Shown piece by piece: positions 20,910-31,968 of a DNA stretch of 64,000 nt. Below the pieces are notes generated by a model. That model was not told the origin of the DNA, ran no database searches, and saw only the letters and a program-made list of their open reading frames with translations. Numbering within the stretch: the first letter of the stretch is position 1; each line of letters begins with the position of its first letter. This stretch comes from Callorhinus ursinus (taxonomy: Eukaryota > Chordata > Mammalia > Carnivora > Otariidae): assembly GCF_003265705.1 (NCBI RefSeq), contig NW_020312848.1, forward strand, positions 52,798,642 to 52,862,641. The letters run 5' to 3'. The translations under genes were made by a program, and so were the position numbers.

Positions 20910-21744
20910 AAGTGATTATACTGAAAAACAGTATATTCCTTTATTTACATCCAGTTTCAGTTTTCAGGGTTAACAGCTTTTAGCTCTTTCTTCCTGTGAT
21001 TGCCATGTTTTTCTATACAATATTTTTACTGTTGTGTTATTTGATGACTTGTTTTAGTTTCTGTATAGTGACTTTTTATGATTTAACCTTGGACTTACAC
21101 TTCCCTTTCCATATCCTCCTAATGTAGTTCTTTCATTCCTTTGAGTTATCAATAACATCATTATGACAATGTAAATACTGTTTGTTGAGTTAAGAAGTAT
21201 AGTAAAGTTGCACTAAATAATTGCTTTATTTTTATTTGCCTAATTTTTTACACATATATTCTTATTTTCCATATACTTCATTATATCATTAAGCATATCA
21301 TCTCTTTGTCAAATCTGTATTTTTCCTATGAACCTGACAGAGATTTTCTTCTTCCCGATAAGTTTGGACTTGTCACTTTCTGGGCCTGTTGTGCTGTGCT
21401 GCTGTCAAGCTGTAGGTTTTCTTTCCCATTCTCCCATCATTTCCTGAATCCTATGTCCTCTACTTTCTAGGTTTTCTCTCACTTTTTGCTAAAGCACATT
21501 CTCCAAGAGAGGTAGTTGCAAGGTAGTTCTACCATATTACAGATATCTTTTATTCTGCTTTTGAGTTGGGTTTAGTTCGAGAAATATTCCTCTAGAATTT
21601 TGGTCATTCTCCATTTTCTTCTGACATCCAATGTTGTAGAGAAATCTCATACCATTCTGGTTCTCTGATATTTTCTCTTCTTTCCAAGTCTTACTTGTCC
21701 TGAAATTTTTCAGTAATTATTTTTTATTGTATCCAACTGTCAGA
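20910..21744. other. No recognisable gene; probably old repeat
   Basis: T-rich sequence. 21540-21740 has the look of an ancient repeat that I cannot name. No coding frame of interest. Confidence 0.35.
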
Positions 21745-22199
21745 TCCTTCTATTTTATCTAAGCCACGGTTGATTTGCTGTAACCGTCTAACTGATCTTT
21801 CCATATGCCACTGCTTATTTTCAACATGGTAGTCAGACCTGTTCCTTTACAACTCAAATCTTACCATGTTATTTATTTATTTATTTTTTACAAAACCCTC
21901 CTTGGCTTACCATCTCAGAATAAAAGACCTCATGTGATCTGGCCCTCATTTTTTTCCCACTCCACTTCTTGCTCCTTCCGTTTCTGCCACACTGTCCTTT
22001 TTCCATTGTCACTTTTCATTTGACTACCGTGTTTAAAAAATTTGTTCAGTTCTTGTATGTTCATTCATCATTTTCTGTATTTTTCCATTTCATATATTAT
22101 ATATCTTACATTATTTATTTTTAGTCTTTCCCCCTATGAGAATGTAAATTCTGCAATGGCAGGGATGTTAGTCTATTATTTCTTTCCTGTTGTATTCTT
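21745..22199 (+). mobile_element. L2 3' region
   Basis: 'gatttgctgtaaccgtctaact' recalls the conserved RT text, followed by 'ttggcttaccatctcagaat', 'cctcatgtgatctggccctc', and the 3' landmarks 'tatgagaatgtaaattctgc' and 'gcagggatgttagtctatta'. The downstream end is cut by a SINE. Confidence 0.7.
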
Positions 22200-22404
22200 T
22201 TTTTAAAATCTTATTTGTTTTATTTTTTTTAAAAGATTTTATTTATTTATTTGTCAGAGAGAGAGAGAGAGAGAGCATGCACAAGCAGGAGGATCAGCAG
22301 GCTCCCTGCTGAGCAAGGAACCTGATGCGGGACTTGATCCCAGGACACTGGGATCATGACCTGAACTGAAGGCAGGTTAACCAATTGAGCCACCCAGGCA
22401 TCCC
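22200..22404 (-). mobile_element. can-SINE, antisense
   Basis: Tail 'aaaagattttatttatttat', a (GA)n-rich body, 'gcaggctccctgctgagcaa', 'gggacttgatcccaggacac' and the head ending 'gccacccaggcatccc'. It sits at the 3' end of an L2. The TSD is not clear. Confidence 0.9.
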
Positions 22405-23689
22405 TTCTTTATTGTATTAATACCTAAAAGAGTGATGGCTTACTGTAGAACTGCAGTAAATATTTTTGATTAAATGATAAAAAAAGTTAAAAATCATAAG
22501 TAAGAAATAGAGGTAAAGCAGGAGATATAAACAGCAGCACAACTAGTGAGGAACCCTAATGCAGCTGAGTGCAAAACTGGGCAAGTAGAATAAATGGGTT
22601 GCATAGTTTTCATTGTGTTATGGTAACAAACATAAATTTTATCACAGGAAACAACCTTTATTCCTGGACGTTCTGAGAAAAATTTGTCATGAGAAATTTT
22701 ACATAAGGGCATGGGCTAAATTTAGTAATTATAACAAAAAACTTTCCCATGTTATTATTATTACTATCTCAAAATCGGTTTTGTCTAATTAAAAACAATT
22801 CTTTAGGAGGTCAGAGTACCATTGTTCTGGATAGGTAGTTTAATATAAGGATAAAGTCTGAAGAATCCAAAGAATAAGTATTTGTCTACCCTTCAGAATG
22901 TCTTTCTCAAATATTAGCTATTTCAGCCAAGCTTTGGAAAATAGTCAGATAGCAGGTTAGTCATGACTGAGGTCTCCAGTGAGAATTGAAGTGCACGTGA
23001 TCTCTGTAATTGAAAGGAGATTCACATCCTCTAGATATTTGTAAGAGTGGCCAAGAAATTTTGTGGAGGAGAAGACTTTTGTGTTTTGCTTCTGTAGACC
23101 CGCATAAATCTGTGGGAATGATGATCTGGGGGGGGCAGGGAACTTTTTGTTGTTGTTGTTTCTTTTATAGAAAGCAATATTTGATCTGAAAAAGAACCCA
23201 CATTGAAACTTGCTTGAAGTCCCAAGCTTCTGCACACAATAGCCAAGTTAGAAGCACAAATTTGGGAGCCATTGGTATGTAGGTTATAGGTATTGATTCT
23301 ATGAAGACACATAAGATTATGAGGAAGAAATTTCTAAGGTAGAAATATGGCTATGATGAGATTGTTGCAGTATATATTTAAGATGTCATAGAAGATATAT
23401 GGGACATTTAGTTGCCTTCTGGTTACTTGACTTCTGAAACTCCTTCCTGTGCTTAGGTAATCTAGTCTTTTATGGGGCAGTATTTGGGACCATTGGTGAG
23501 ATGGTGTTAGAAGCAGTAGCTACATCTGGGCCACAGAAGCAGCAATGACCCTTGTTATAGAAATGACCTTGTTTCTAGAAAGCTGAGTTGTTAGTGGTGG
23601 CATTGCAGGTTCTCTTGTCTGTACCAAGGGCCAATGACAGAGGTGTCTTCGTGATTTTAAGTGTTGTTTCTCCTTCATAGCCCACAGAC
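22405..23689. other. No recognisable gene or repeat
   Basis: 1.3 kb without a supported feature. A G7 run followed by a TTG repeat lies at 23131-23160. Confidence 0.4.
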
Positions 23690-23850
23690 ATATTTCTAAA
23701 CAATTTGCCAAAGTGATTTTCCATTAATATTTCCACCAATTAATATCTCCCCTGTAAGGAGAGCTGCAGTTGCTCAACATCTTCACCAACACTTGGCATT
23801 CTCTCTGATCATGCATTTTTAATAAGTTGTTTCTCTTTAAATCTGCCAAA
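23690..23850 (-). mobile_element. Ancient L1 fragment, antisense
   Basis: 'ttgccaaagtgattttccat', 'aatatttccaccaattaata' and 'ctcaacatcttcaccaacac' match the reverse complement of an old L1 ORF2 C-terminus ('ccacatcctcaccaacac'). Confidence 0.5.
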
Positions 23851-24464
23851 ATTTTTGTTGTTGATTGGTTGATTGAAGCTAAGAACCATGGTTGATGCCA
23901 GAAGGGAGGTATACAGGATCAGGGAAACATGAGCAGGAAGTATGAAGTGAAAAGGGAAGTCCAGAAATGTAAGAGAGAAGTTTATTGGTGTAAAGCCTCA
24001 GAAGATGTGGGTATGGAGTCTTGGAGTGAAAATATGGGAGCAAGAGCATAAGAAAAGCCATTGGAGAAAACAAAAATGTAGAGGTAAAGTAAAAATAGAA
24101 CATTTTCATATAGAAACCTACAAAATGGTAAAATTTTAAAACATTCAGAGTAACAATTAAATTTAAAGTACCTTAAAATTTTACTTGAAATTCATTTATC
24201 TGTAACTGGGACCCCCTGGGACCTTAGATAAGCCCTTTGACAATGCATAGACTGATAATTAAAGTGTACTTTTTCTTTTAAAATGTTTTTATATTACTTG
24301 ATTTCTCACATAAAATTATGAAATTATTAATTTTTCTAAATAGCCATACTCTTAAGAAACACCCATTCTTTGCTCATGGTTTCCATTTGGAAGGGAAACT
24401 TCTTCTGGAGTTACTTTCTTTAGGATTTTTATTAGTTCCCTCCTTCAGTATGATCCCTACTTTG
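23851..24464. other. No recognisable gene or repeat
   Basis: Purine-rich to about 24110, then AT-rich. Nothing assigned. Confidence 0.4.
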
Positions 24465-24936
24465 CTTCCTATTTATGCTGTAACAAGTTGCTATAAACTT
24501 AATGGCTTAAACAACTCAAATTTATTATCTCACAGTCCTAGAGGTCAGAAGTTTGACTTACATTTCACTGGGCTAAAATCAAGATGATAGCAGGACTGAG
24601 TTCCCTCTGTAGGCTGTAGCAGTAAATCTATTTCATAGTCTTTTCAGTTTCTGGAGGCTTCTTACAGTCCTTGGCTTATGCTCCCAATCCATCTTTAAAG
24701 CCAACAGCATAGCATCTTCAAATGCCTCTTTAACTCTGACCTTCCTGCCTTTCCCTTATAAGGACCCTTGTGACTATATTGGGTCCACCCCGATAACCCA
24801 GGATAATATCTCCATCTTGAGGTTAGTTGATTAGCAATCTTAATTCCATCTGCAACCTTAATTCCCCTTTACTGTATAACTTCACATATTCACAGTTAGA
24901 TATGCTTTTTGTGTGACGGTTATTCTGCCTATCACA
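24465..24936 (-). mobile_element. MaLR-type LTR (MST/MLT1-like), antisense
   Basis: 'gctgtaacaagttgctataa', 'caaatttattatctcacagt', 'cctagaggtcagaagtttga', 'tataaggacccttgtgacta' and 'ttattctgcctatcaca' follow the antisense order of a mammalian MaLR LTR. A solitary LTR with no internal coding part next to it. Subfamily not assigned. Confidence 0.75.
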
Positions 24937-26089
24937 CTCAGAAGGGAGAAGACATCCGTATTAGTAGTGAATTTTATCTGCCTACTATAGATGTGTTATG
25001 GTCTTTTTCTTATGAGTTCTTTTAAGGACATTTCTTTTAATAGCTGGAAAAGAAGAGATAATGCCAGTGAATAAAAAAATTCATGCCTCTGAAGCCTTTC
25101 TTCACAGGCTGTCTTTGTGAAGTTTCATGCAAATAGTTCAGAAGTAACATTTATCTGTTGTGGTCACTAAAATCTACATATACTCCTGAAAAGGGTTGCA
25201 AATTATGAACTTTCACAATACTCTATAATCATCTTCTGTTTTATGTATGCCTTACTATACCTTAATTTACTTGTGAGTAATGATGCTGTTACCCACCAAA
25301 GAGAAAAATAAACGTTGAAAATCCTGATCAGGCGCAAAGTATGCTATTGGTATAGATCTCTAATAAAACTGATTTAGCTTTCAGATTTGAATGGATAAAA
25401 GCTGACATTGACCTCAGTATTCAGTGCTTGGTGTATATTTTAAAACCCAGTGTTATTATGAATTCTGGATTCTTTATTGAATAGCACTAATTTTCATATG
25501 TAGGGCTACCAAAGGTTTTCTACTAGGTTAAAGTGAAATAATTACAAGTGATACGAACTGCAGAATTCTATTTAATGAGGAAATTCAATTTCTCTTTTTA
25601 CTCGTATATTACTATTAACTTTCACTTTTGTCTCATACATAGGTTTTTCTAGAGATAGTTACAATGAGATTTGACCTAAATGGCCTATCCATTGTCAGTT
25701 ATTGTTCTTAATATTTATCTTTAGAATATGCAATATATACATGGAGATCAAATCATTTGTCCATGTTACAACTAAATAGAGATTAGATGTATGATTTTTC
25801 CTAAGATTAGTCACAACCATAGTAGATTAATTTTAGCATATTGGAAAGAAAATAATATCAACACATTGACTACTAAAAATTTGATATGCTTATTTATGGA
25901 ATTGTATTGAAGGTCAGACATTTAAACTGCATCAGTCAGATCTGAACTATTTTTAAAAGATGGTTTGATGTATAGAAAGTATATTTGTTCTTCAAATTTT
26001 GCTTTTATCACTTGTGTTTATGCCATTATTATTCTATTCCTTTAATTTCTATTTCTCTCCAAATTCTCAGGGAAGTTATAATTGCATAT
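24937..26089. other. No recognisable gene or repeat
   Basis: 1.15 kb of AT-rich sequence with no recognised feature. Confidence 0.4.
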
Positions 26090-26310
26090 CTCCTTTCATT
26101 TAACCACATATGGTAATATACTTAGTTTGGGATACTACATTTTTCACATAATGTTACACTGGAAGTTTTTTCAATGCCATTTTAAAAAAGATGAAAATAT
26201 ATGACTTAATATTTGAATAATAACTATTGCCTTATCAATATGTTGTTTCCAATTTTTAATATTATAAGTAACATTGAAAAGGCATTTAAACCTTTAAATT
26301 TATGTCTGAA
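26090..26310 (-). mobile_element. Possible ancient L1/HAL1 fragment, antisense
   Basis: 'atgttgtttccaatttttaat' followed by 'attataagtaacattgaaaa' resembles the antisense 'gttgtttccaatttttcacta' section of very old L1 3' regions. Weak. Confidence 0.35.
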
Positions 26311-26487
26311 ATCAGGTCTGGACATCAATCATAGGTTTTCATATGATGGCCTCATTCTTAGTATTTTTCAAATTGTCTCTGATCACAGTTTTGCTTTGAA
26401 CTAATGGTTATTCAGAAGAGTGTTAGAGTATTTTCAATTACCAAGTTTTAATTTTTCTCTATTGAGCATTAAAAAACAGGTTCCAAG

Positions 26488-26696
26488 GGGCGCCTGGGTG
26501 GCTCAGTCATTAAGCGTCTGCCTTTGGCTCAGGTCATGGTCCCAGGGTCCTGGGATCGAGCCCCGCATCGGGCTCCCCGCTCAGTGGGAAGCCTGCTTCT
26601 CCCTCTCCCACTCCTCCTGCTTGTGTTCCCTCTCTCACTGTGTCTCTCTCTGTCAAATAAATAAATAAAAATCTTTATTAAAAAATAAAATAAAAT
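26488..26696 (+). mobile_element. can-SINE with TSD
   Basis: Close to a full consensus: 'gggcgcctgggtggctcagt', 'gggatcgagccccgcatcgg', a CT-rich body, 'tgtctctctctgtcaaataa' and a long A-rich tail. TSDs are aaaaacaggttccaag (26472-26487) and aaaaaccaggttccaag (26697-26713), differing by one inserted C. CpGs in the head are well kept, so this is a comparatively young copy. Confidence 0.95.
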
Positions 26697-26713
26697 AAAA
26701 ACCAGGTTCCAAG

Positions 26714-27651
26714 CTTTAGTGGATTATAGTCAAACTGTGTAGTTTCTGCGTTTTGGAATTTATTGGGAGGAGGTTACTTTAAAGTTATCAGAGTCAAGAA
26801 TGAAATGGAATCTGTGAAGTCCCCTGAGAGTGAGATGAAGAATTTTATTAAAGTTTTTGAAGTTGCATCTGAAATCCTCTTCTCCTCCTCTCCCCTCACT
26901 GCATGTCTAGTTGATACTGTAGAGATTAGATACAGTTTATCATTATTAATTTATGTGTTTTTCATTATGTTCATTTTATTTTAAGAATTTTTTACAGTTC
27001 CACTTGAAGGAAATATCTGGATTATCAGAGGATTTCTTTTATATTTGTAATTCAGGAATTTGCCAGGAGTATCTGTGTCGGATACTTTTGATTTTATTTA
27101 GATCTGGGGAGTCACATCTATTTGCATATTCAGTTTTTTCAATTCAGGAAAGTTTCATCAATTGTATTTTTGATATTCTGTTTTGATTGTTTTGCTTATT
27201 TTAAGAAATAGCTATAATTATTATGTTGGATGTGCTTTTTTTAAATCCTAGCATTTGCATAGCATTGATGCCTTTTTTTTCTTTATATTTTTGATGAAGT
27301 TTCTCATGTTTACCTGTATACTTGAGTTCCAGTTTTTTGCAGTGTCTTTTCTTCCATTTATTGCTTTCAAAAGAAATATTGATCTTGTGTTGTATTTTTA
27401 GTTTTCTTTTAATTCTCCCTTATTTTATTCAGTTCTTTTTCGATTTTATCTTGTTTAGTGTCCTTTAGGACTTTTTGCTCCCTTGTGACAGTGCTCCTTC
27501 TTGTGTTATTGTGAAGATGCCAAATAGTTTTCAAAGATTAATTTCTTTTTTTATTGTATGCTTTATTCATGAAACCTTGGAATCCCTTGACAACACTCTC
27601 TCCTGCCTCTCTTTCCACATTTCTGAGGAGTTTTATCTATTTCTTTAACTG
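26714..27651. other. No recognisable gene; T-rich
   Basis: Open frames at 26763-26984 and 26953-27186 are not persuasive as genes. 27120-27200 ('caattcaggaaagtttcatc') could be an old repeat that I cannot name. Confidence 0.35.
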
Positions 27652-27855
27652 GTTTATTCATTCAGTATTGAGCACGTACCAATTGCTGACATCATGATTA
27701 GTACTTGAAATACAATAGTTAGCAAAAGCTCTGCTCCCAGTGGCTTGTCTCATTGAGGATAAGACATTATTCAAATAAGATGTCAACAATCATAGATTTG
27801 TGCCAATGATAATATTATGAGGAGAAGATACACAAAGACTGTGAAGCTCATAAAA
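27652..27855 (-). mobile_element. L2 fragment, antisense
   Basis: 'gtttattcattcagtattgagc', 'aaatacaatagttagcaaaa', 'agctctgctcccagtggctt' and 'gataagacattattcaaata' match the antisense L2 3' landmark order. Confidence 0.55.
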
Positions 27856-28059
27856 GGGGATTTTAAACTACTATTCTACTTTCTTCTAAATAGTGGTATA
27901 TTTCAGATCCCTGTTCTTGCCCTTCTCACACTGGACATTCTTCTTGGAAGCTTGGTTTTAAACTACTTGCATATATTGAATCTGTAAGTAGGTGAGTCAC
28001 ATATAGAACCTAGAGAGTTATCCCCATACCTGAACTCAGCATGTCTCCTAAATCCTAAC

Positions 28060-28500
28060 CCGCATATTTTCTGCCTCCTAGGCCCTGCCCCTGGATGTCT
28101 CACGGACCTAAATTCAGTATGGTCAAACTGGGCACATCAGCTTTCTTCTCTTCACTACAAAAACTGCTTCCTTTTTTATATTGCATGTTCTGTTAAGGAT
28201 ACTACCATCCACCCAGACCCCAAACCATAAATCTGGCATTATTTTTAGTTTCTTACTTTTTCTCATCTCCTTTAATCAATTGGCCCCTTTGATGAATTGT
28301 TACCAGCTAGAGCCTAAAGGAAAAAGTTATTGCATGCAATAAAGGCCAGTCATACTGGAGTTTCTCACCACTTCTGTGGTCTCATTTCTCATTGCTCTCC
28401 TACTTTTGCTCTAGGAATTATTATAGCTATTCTAGACTCTTGCAGTTTCCCAAATGTTTCTCTCTAGATTTCTTTCCCTAAGTTTCCCTCTCCTAGAGCA
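28060..28500 (+). mobile_element. L2 fragment (coding part)
   Basis: 'gcatattttctgcctcctag', 'gatgtctcacggacctaaat', 'cagtatggtcaaactgggca' and 'tctggcattatttttagttt' follow the L2 ORF2 3' region. Frame destroyed. Confidence 0.5.
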
Positions 28501-28529
28501 TGTGTGTCATTTGAAATATAATTGATGGG

Positions 28530-28770
28530 ACAATAGTTAAGAATGTCAACTCTAGAGTCAGAAAACCCTGGGTTCAAATCTCAGCTCTATTGTTTACTAG
28601 CAATGGGTTAATGTTAATTGACCATGCTGTTACTAAATTTTCAATTTTCAAAGTTATTATTATTAGGATAATAATAGTACCTACCACACATGGTATTAAG
28701 GGGATTAAGTGAGATAAGCACAGTATATTTTACCTATCTTTGTGGTGTTATTATTGCTATTATTATTTAG
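28530..28770 (+). mobile_element. MIR SINE
   Basis: 'caatagttaagaatgtcaac', 'tctagagtcagaaaaccctg', 'ggttcaaatctcagctctat' (B-box-like), 'gataataatagtacctacca' and 'ggggattaagtgagataagc', ending in ATT repeats. Confidence 0.85.
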
Positions 28771-28879
28771 AACTTGATCAAAGTGTTGCTGTCTCTATAT
28801 ATCCTTTTTTGGTATTGTCTGGGGCAACTGATAATTTTTCACCTTGTACGTTTGTTTATTTACATGTCTTTCTGTATTT

Positions 28880-29010
28880 CTAAGGACACTGAGATAACTT
28901 TGAAGACAGGAGATATGTTTTTAAAATTTAAAATTTATATATATTCTGTGTGCCAACAGTGCTTAGTACACATTAAGGATGTAATAAATATTTTTCAGAG
29001 GAGAAAACAA
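28880..29010 (+). mobile_element. L2/MIR-like 3' end
   Basis: 'ctgtgtgccaacagtgcttag', 'acattaaggatgtaataaat' echo an L2 3' terminus. Weak. Confidence 0.35.
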
Positions 29011-29569
29011 AAACAAAAAACGCTGCTGATATTCTGAAATTAGAACATATTGGGCCCTGTTCCTGGTAATCTCTGATTTAGCAGGGAGATTGCCCTGAGA
29101 AGTTTGATATTTTGAGCACTCAGATTCAGAAGGTGTGGAAATCTTCAACTTCAGGTATGCAGGCAGCTCTTCAGAATTTCCATGTGCTGTCTTTGAAGGA
29201 AATGTGAGGTATATATTTTATTGAAGATATATATATTATTTATATATATTTATTATTTATATAATATATATATATATTATATATTTCATTGAGGGAATAA
29301 TGACCCTGAAAAGTGCTCAGGTTGTTTGGTTCTGATGAAAATGAAAATAGCTCCCTGTTTTGGCAAGTGGTTGTGGTGTTGAGGGCAGTGGTTCACACTG
29401 GGGTTGTGAGGGATGGGTGCTGAAAAATGGAGTGAATAGGGTTATCTGGAAGATCAGTTTTCTTTTAAGAAGAATGGATTTCTGAGTAAATTGTTTTTGT
29501 ATGTCTCCTGTGATAAGAAGAAGGCTTGCCTATACCTGGTTGGGTGGGCGAATGGATAGATAAAAGAGA
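29011..29569. other. No gene; AT-rich low-complexity block at 29208-29288
   Basis: 29208-29288 is a (TA)/(TTTA)-rich tract with long self-complementary runs. The rest is unassigned. Confidence 0.5.
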
Positions 29570-29830
29570 TTTATTGATGGAATTCTCTTATTCTTTCATT
29601 ATCTAAGAGTTTATTATGTGCCTATATGGCTAGAGACTGAGGGACAAAATTGAGTATGTTTCCTGCCACAGAGGAATTTGTATTGATATAAACCCATTTT
29701 AATAGATAGAAACATGAAAGAAGCAGTTGGATGAGGGATTTGATAGGAAGGCTGAATCATTACAACTAATGTAACTATTGATATAATTTTGATACAGAAA
29801 GAAAAGTGAATCAAACATCATTAAGTCCTG
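29570..29830 (-). mobile_element. Possible L2 fragment, antisense
   Basis: 'gagtttattatgtgcctata' and 'tcctgccacagaggaatttg' recall the antisense L2 3' region. Low similarity. Confidence 0.35.
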
Positions 29831-30384
29831 AAGTCTACCTTTGCCATTAGTCTACTTAGTCTTATTTAGTCTGGCTTAATCTTTCTGCGTCTGTTGCATG
29901 AGGACTAACTTTCATGTCCCTTATTTCTAGAACATCCAGTTACTTTATTAAAATTTTAAGTCTGTCAGACGATTGATTGCCAAACAATTCTTTGTCCAAA
30001 CAACTGATCTGATAGAACTGACTACCAAAATAATTCCATGGAATTGATTTTCTGTCTTATGAAGACTGGGTCAGTTAGGCTATTTTAGGGAGTTGAATTT
30101 CCACTCACAATCCAGGTGAGCCACCCCTTTGAAAATCATCAAGTTATTGACTATCATAATTTTTCCTGGCCCCCTAATAGTCAATGTCAAGATTTAAAAA
30201 GGATAGGATGTTTTGAAACAACATATTGAAAAAAGTTAGACAATTCAATGAAATAATGAAAAATTAGATAGCCAATTACACAAATGAATAAAGGAGAGAG
30301 AAGGTTACAAACTAAGTGCATCAGTAGAAAATCTGTATTTTGGTGGTTTCAAAGAGACATCCTGAAATGTGAAATAATCTGTTT
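29831..30384. other. No recognisable gene or repeat
   Basis: Unassigned AT-rich stretch. Confidence 0.4.
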
Positions 30385-30700
30385 ATTCATCAACAAATAT
30401 TTATTAAGTGCCTAGTAGGATGACAGGGCATAGCGTTTACAATCTAGTGGAAATATGTAGAAATAAATAAGTAATTGCATAAATAAGTAGTTGCAGTTGG
30501 TTAAGAAGGAGAAGTACAAGGAAGTACAATCTGATAGAAGGGTGACTGAGCCTGGACATGGAGGCCACACAGGTGCCCCAGAGGACACAATGTCTAAAAT
30601 GAGATGTTAACAATGGAGAGTGGTGGGGGAGTTGGGAAAGGAGAGGAGACTGTTAGCAGGGGCACAGTGTGTGCAACCACTCAGAGGAGAAAGAGTGCAT
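30385..30700 (-). mobile_element. L2 fragment, antisense
   Basis: 'caacaaatatttattaagtg', 'cctagtaggatgacagggca', 'gtttacaatctagtggaaat' and 'gacatggaggccacacaggt' keep the antisense L2 order. Confidence 0.6.
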
Positions 30701-30774
30701 GGTTTGACACGTTTAGTATTTAGAACTTACATACTTAAAAAAACCCAGTAATATAATGGAATAAGTTTTAATTT

Positions 30775-31268
30775 TATTTATTTGTTTATTTTCCAACTTT
30801 ATTGAGGTATGACTTATGAATACAAATTGTAATATGTATGTTGTATAGCATGATGTTTTGATATACATTGTGAAATGATCCCACAGTCACTCTGATAAAC
30901 ATCTTTCACCTCATACAGTTACATTTTGTGTATGTGTTTGGTGAGAACACTTGGACCGACTTTCAAGTATATAATACATTATTATTAACTATGATCACTA
31001 TACATTAGGTTTCCAGATCTTATTTATCTTGTAACTGGAAATTTGTATCCCGTGTCCATTATCTCCCCTTTCCCCCACCTCCACCCCAAGCCTCTGGTAA
31101 CCTCTATTCTACTCTCTGTTACTATGAGTTGAATTTTTTTTTTTTTTTAAGATTCCACATGTAAATGAGATGAGATCATGTAGTATTTGTTTTTCTCTGT
31201 CTTATTTCGCTTAGCATAACATTTTCTAGTTTCATCCATGTAGTCAGTCACAAATGGTAGGTTTTGCT
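30775..31268 (-). mobile_element. Old L1 3' UTR/3' end, antisense
   Basis: Starts 'ccaactttattgaggtatga', then 'gtatagcatgatgttttgat', 'cctctggtaacctctattct' and 'cacatgtaaatgagatgaga', ending 'agtttcatccatgtagtc'. It abuts another old L1 3' end of the same orientation. Confidence 0.75.
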
Positions 31269-31968
31269 TCTTTATTTGAGATATAATTGACATATAACAT
31301 TGTATTAGTTTCAGGGTGCCTGGGCGGCTCAGTCGTTAAGCGTCTGCCTTCGGCTCAGGTCATGATCCCAGGGTCCTGGGATCGAGTCCCGCATTGGGCT
31401 CCCTGCTCAGCGGGGAGCCTGCTTCTCCCTCTGCTGCTCCCCTTGCTTCTCCTGCTTGTACGCTCTTTCTCTGTCTCTGACATATAAATAAATAAAATCT
31501 TTATTTTATTTTTTTAATAATTTTTATTGTTATGTTAATCACCATACATTACATCATTAGTTTTTGATGTAGTGTTCCATGATTCATTGTTTGTGCATAA
31601 CACCCAGTGCTCCACGCAGAATGTGCTCTTTTTAATACCCATCACCAGGCTAACCCATCCCCCCACCCCCCTCCCCTCTAGAACCCTCAGTTTGTTTTTC
31701 AGAGTCCATTGTCTCTAATGGTTCGTCTCCCCCTCTGACTTACTCCCCTTCATTCTTCCCCTCCTGCTATCTTCTTCTTCTTTTTTTTCTTAACATATAT
31801 TGCATTATTTGTTTCAGAAGTACAGATCCGTGATTCATCAGGCTTGTACAATTCACAGTGCTCACCATAGCACATACCCTCCCCAATGTCTATCACCCAG
31901 CCACCCCATCCCTCCCACCCCACACCACTCCAGCAACCCTCAGTTTGTTTCCTGAGATTAAGAATTCC

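Noticed and set aside
21540..21740. Similarity in style between this tract and 27000-27500, as a possible unnamed repeat family
   Set aside because: The resemblance rests on T-rich composition and a few short words. I could not establish an alignment by eye, so no shared element is claimed.
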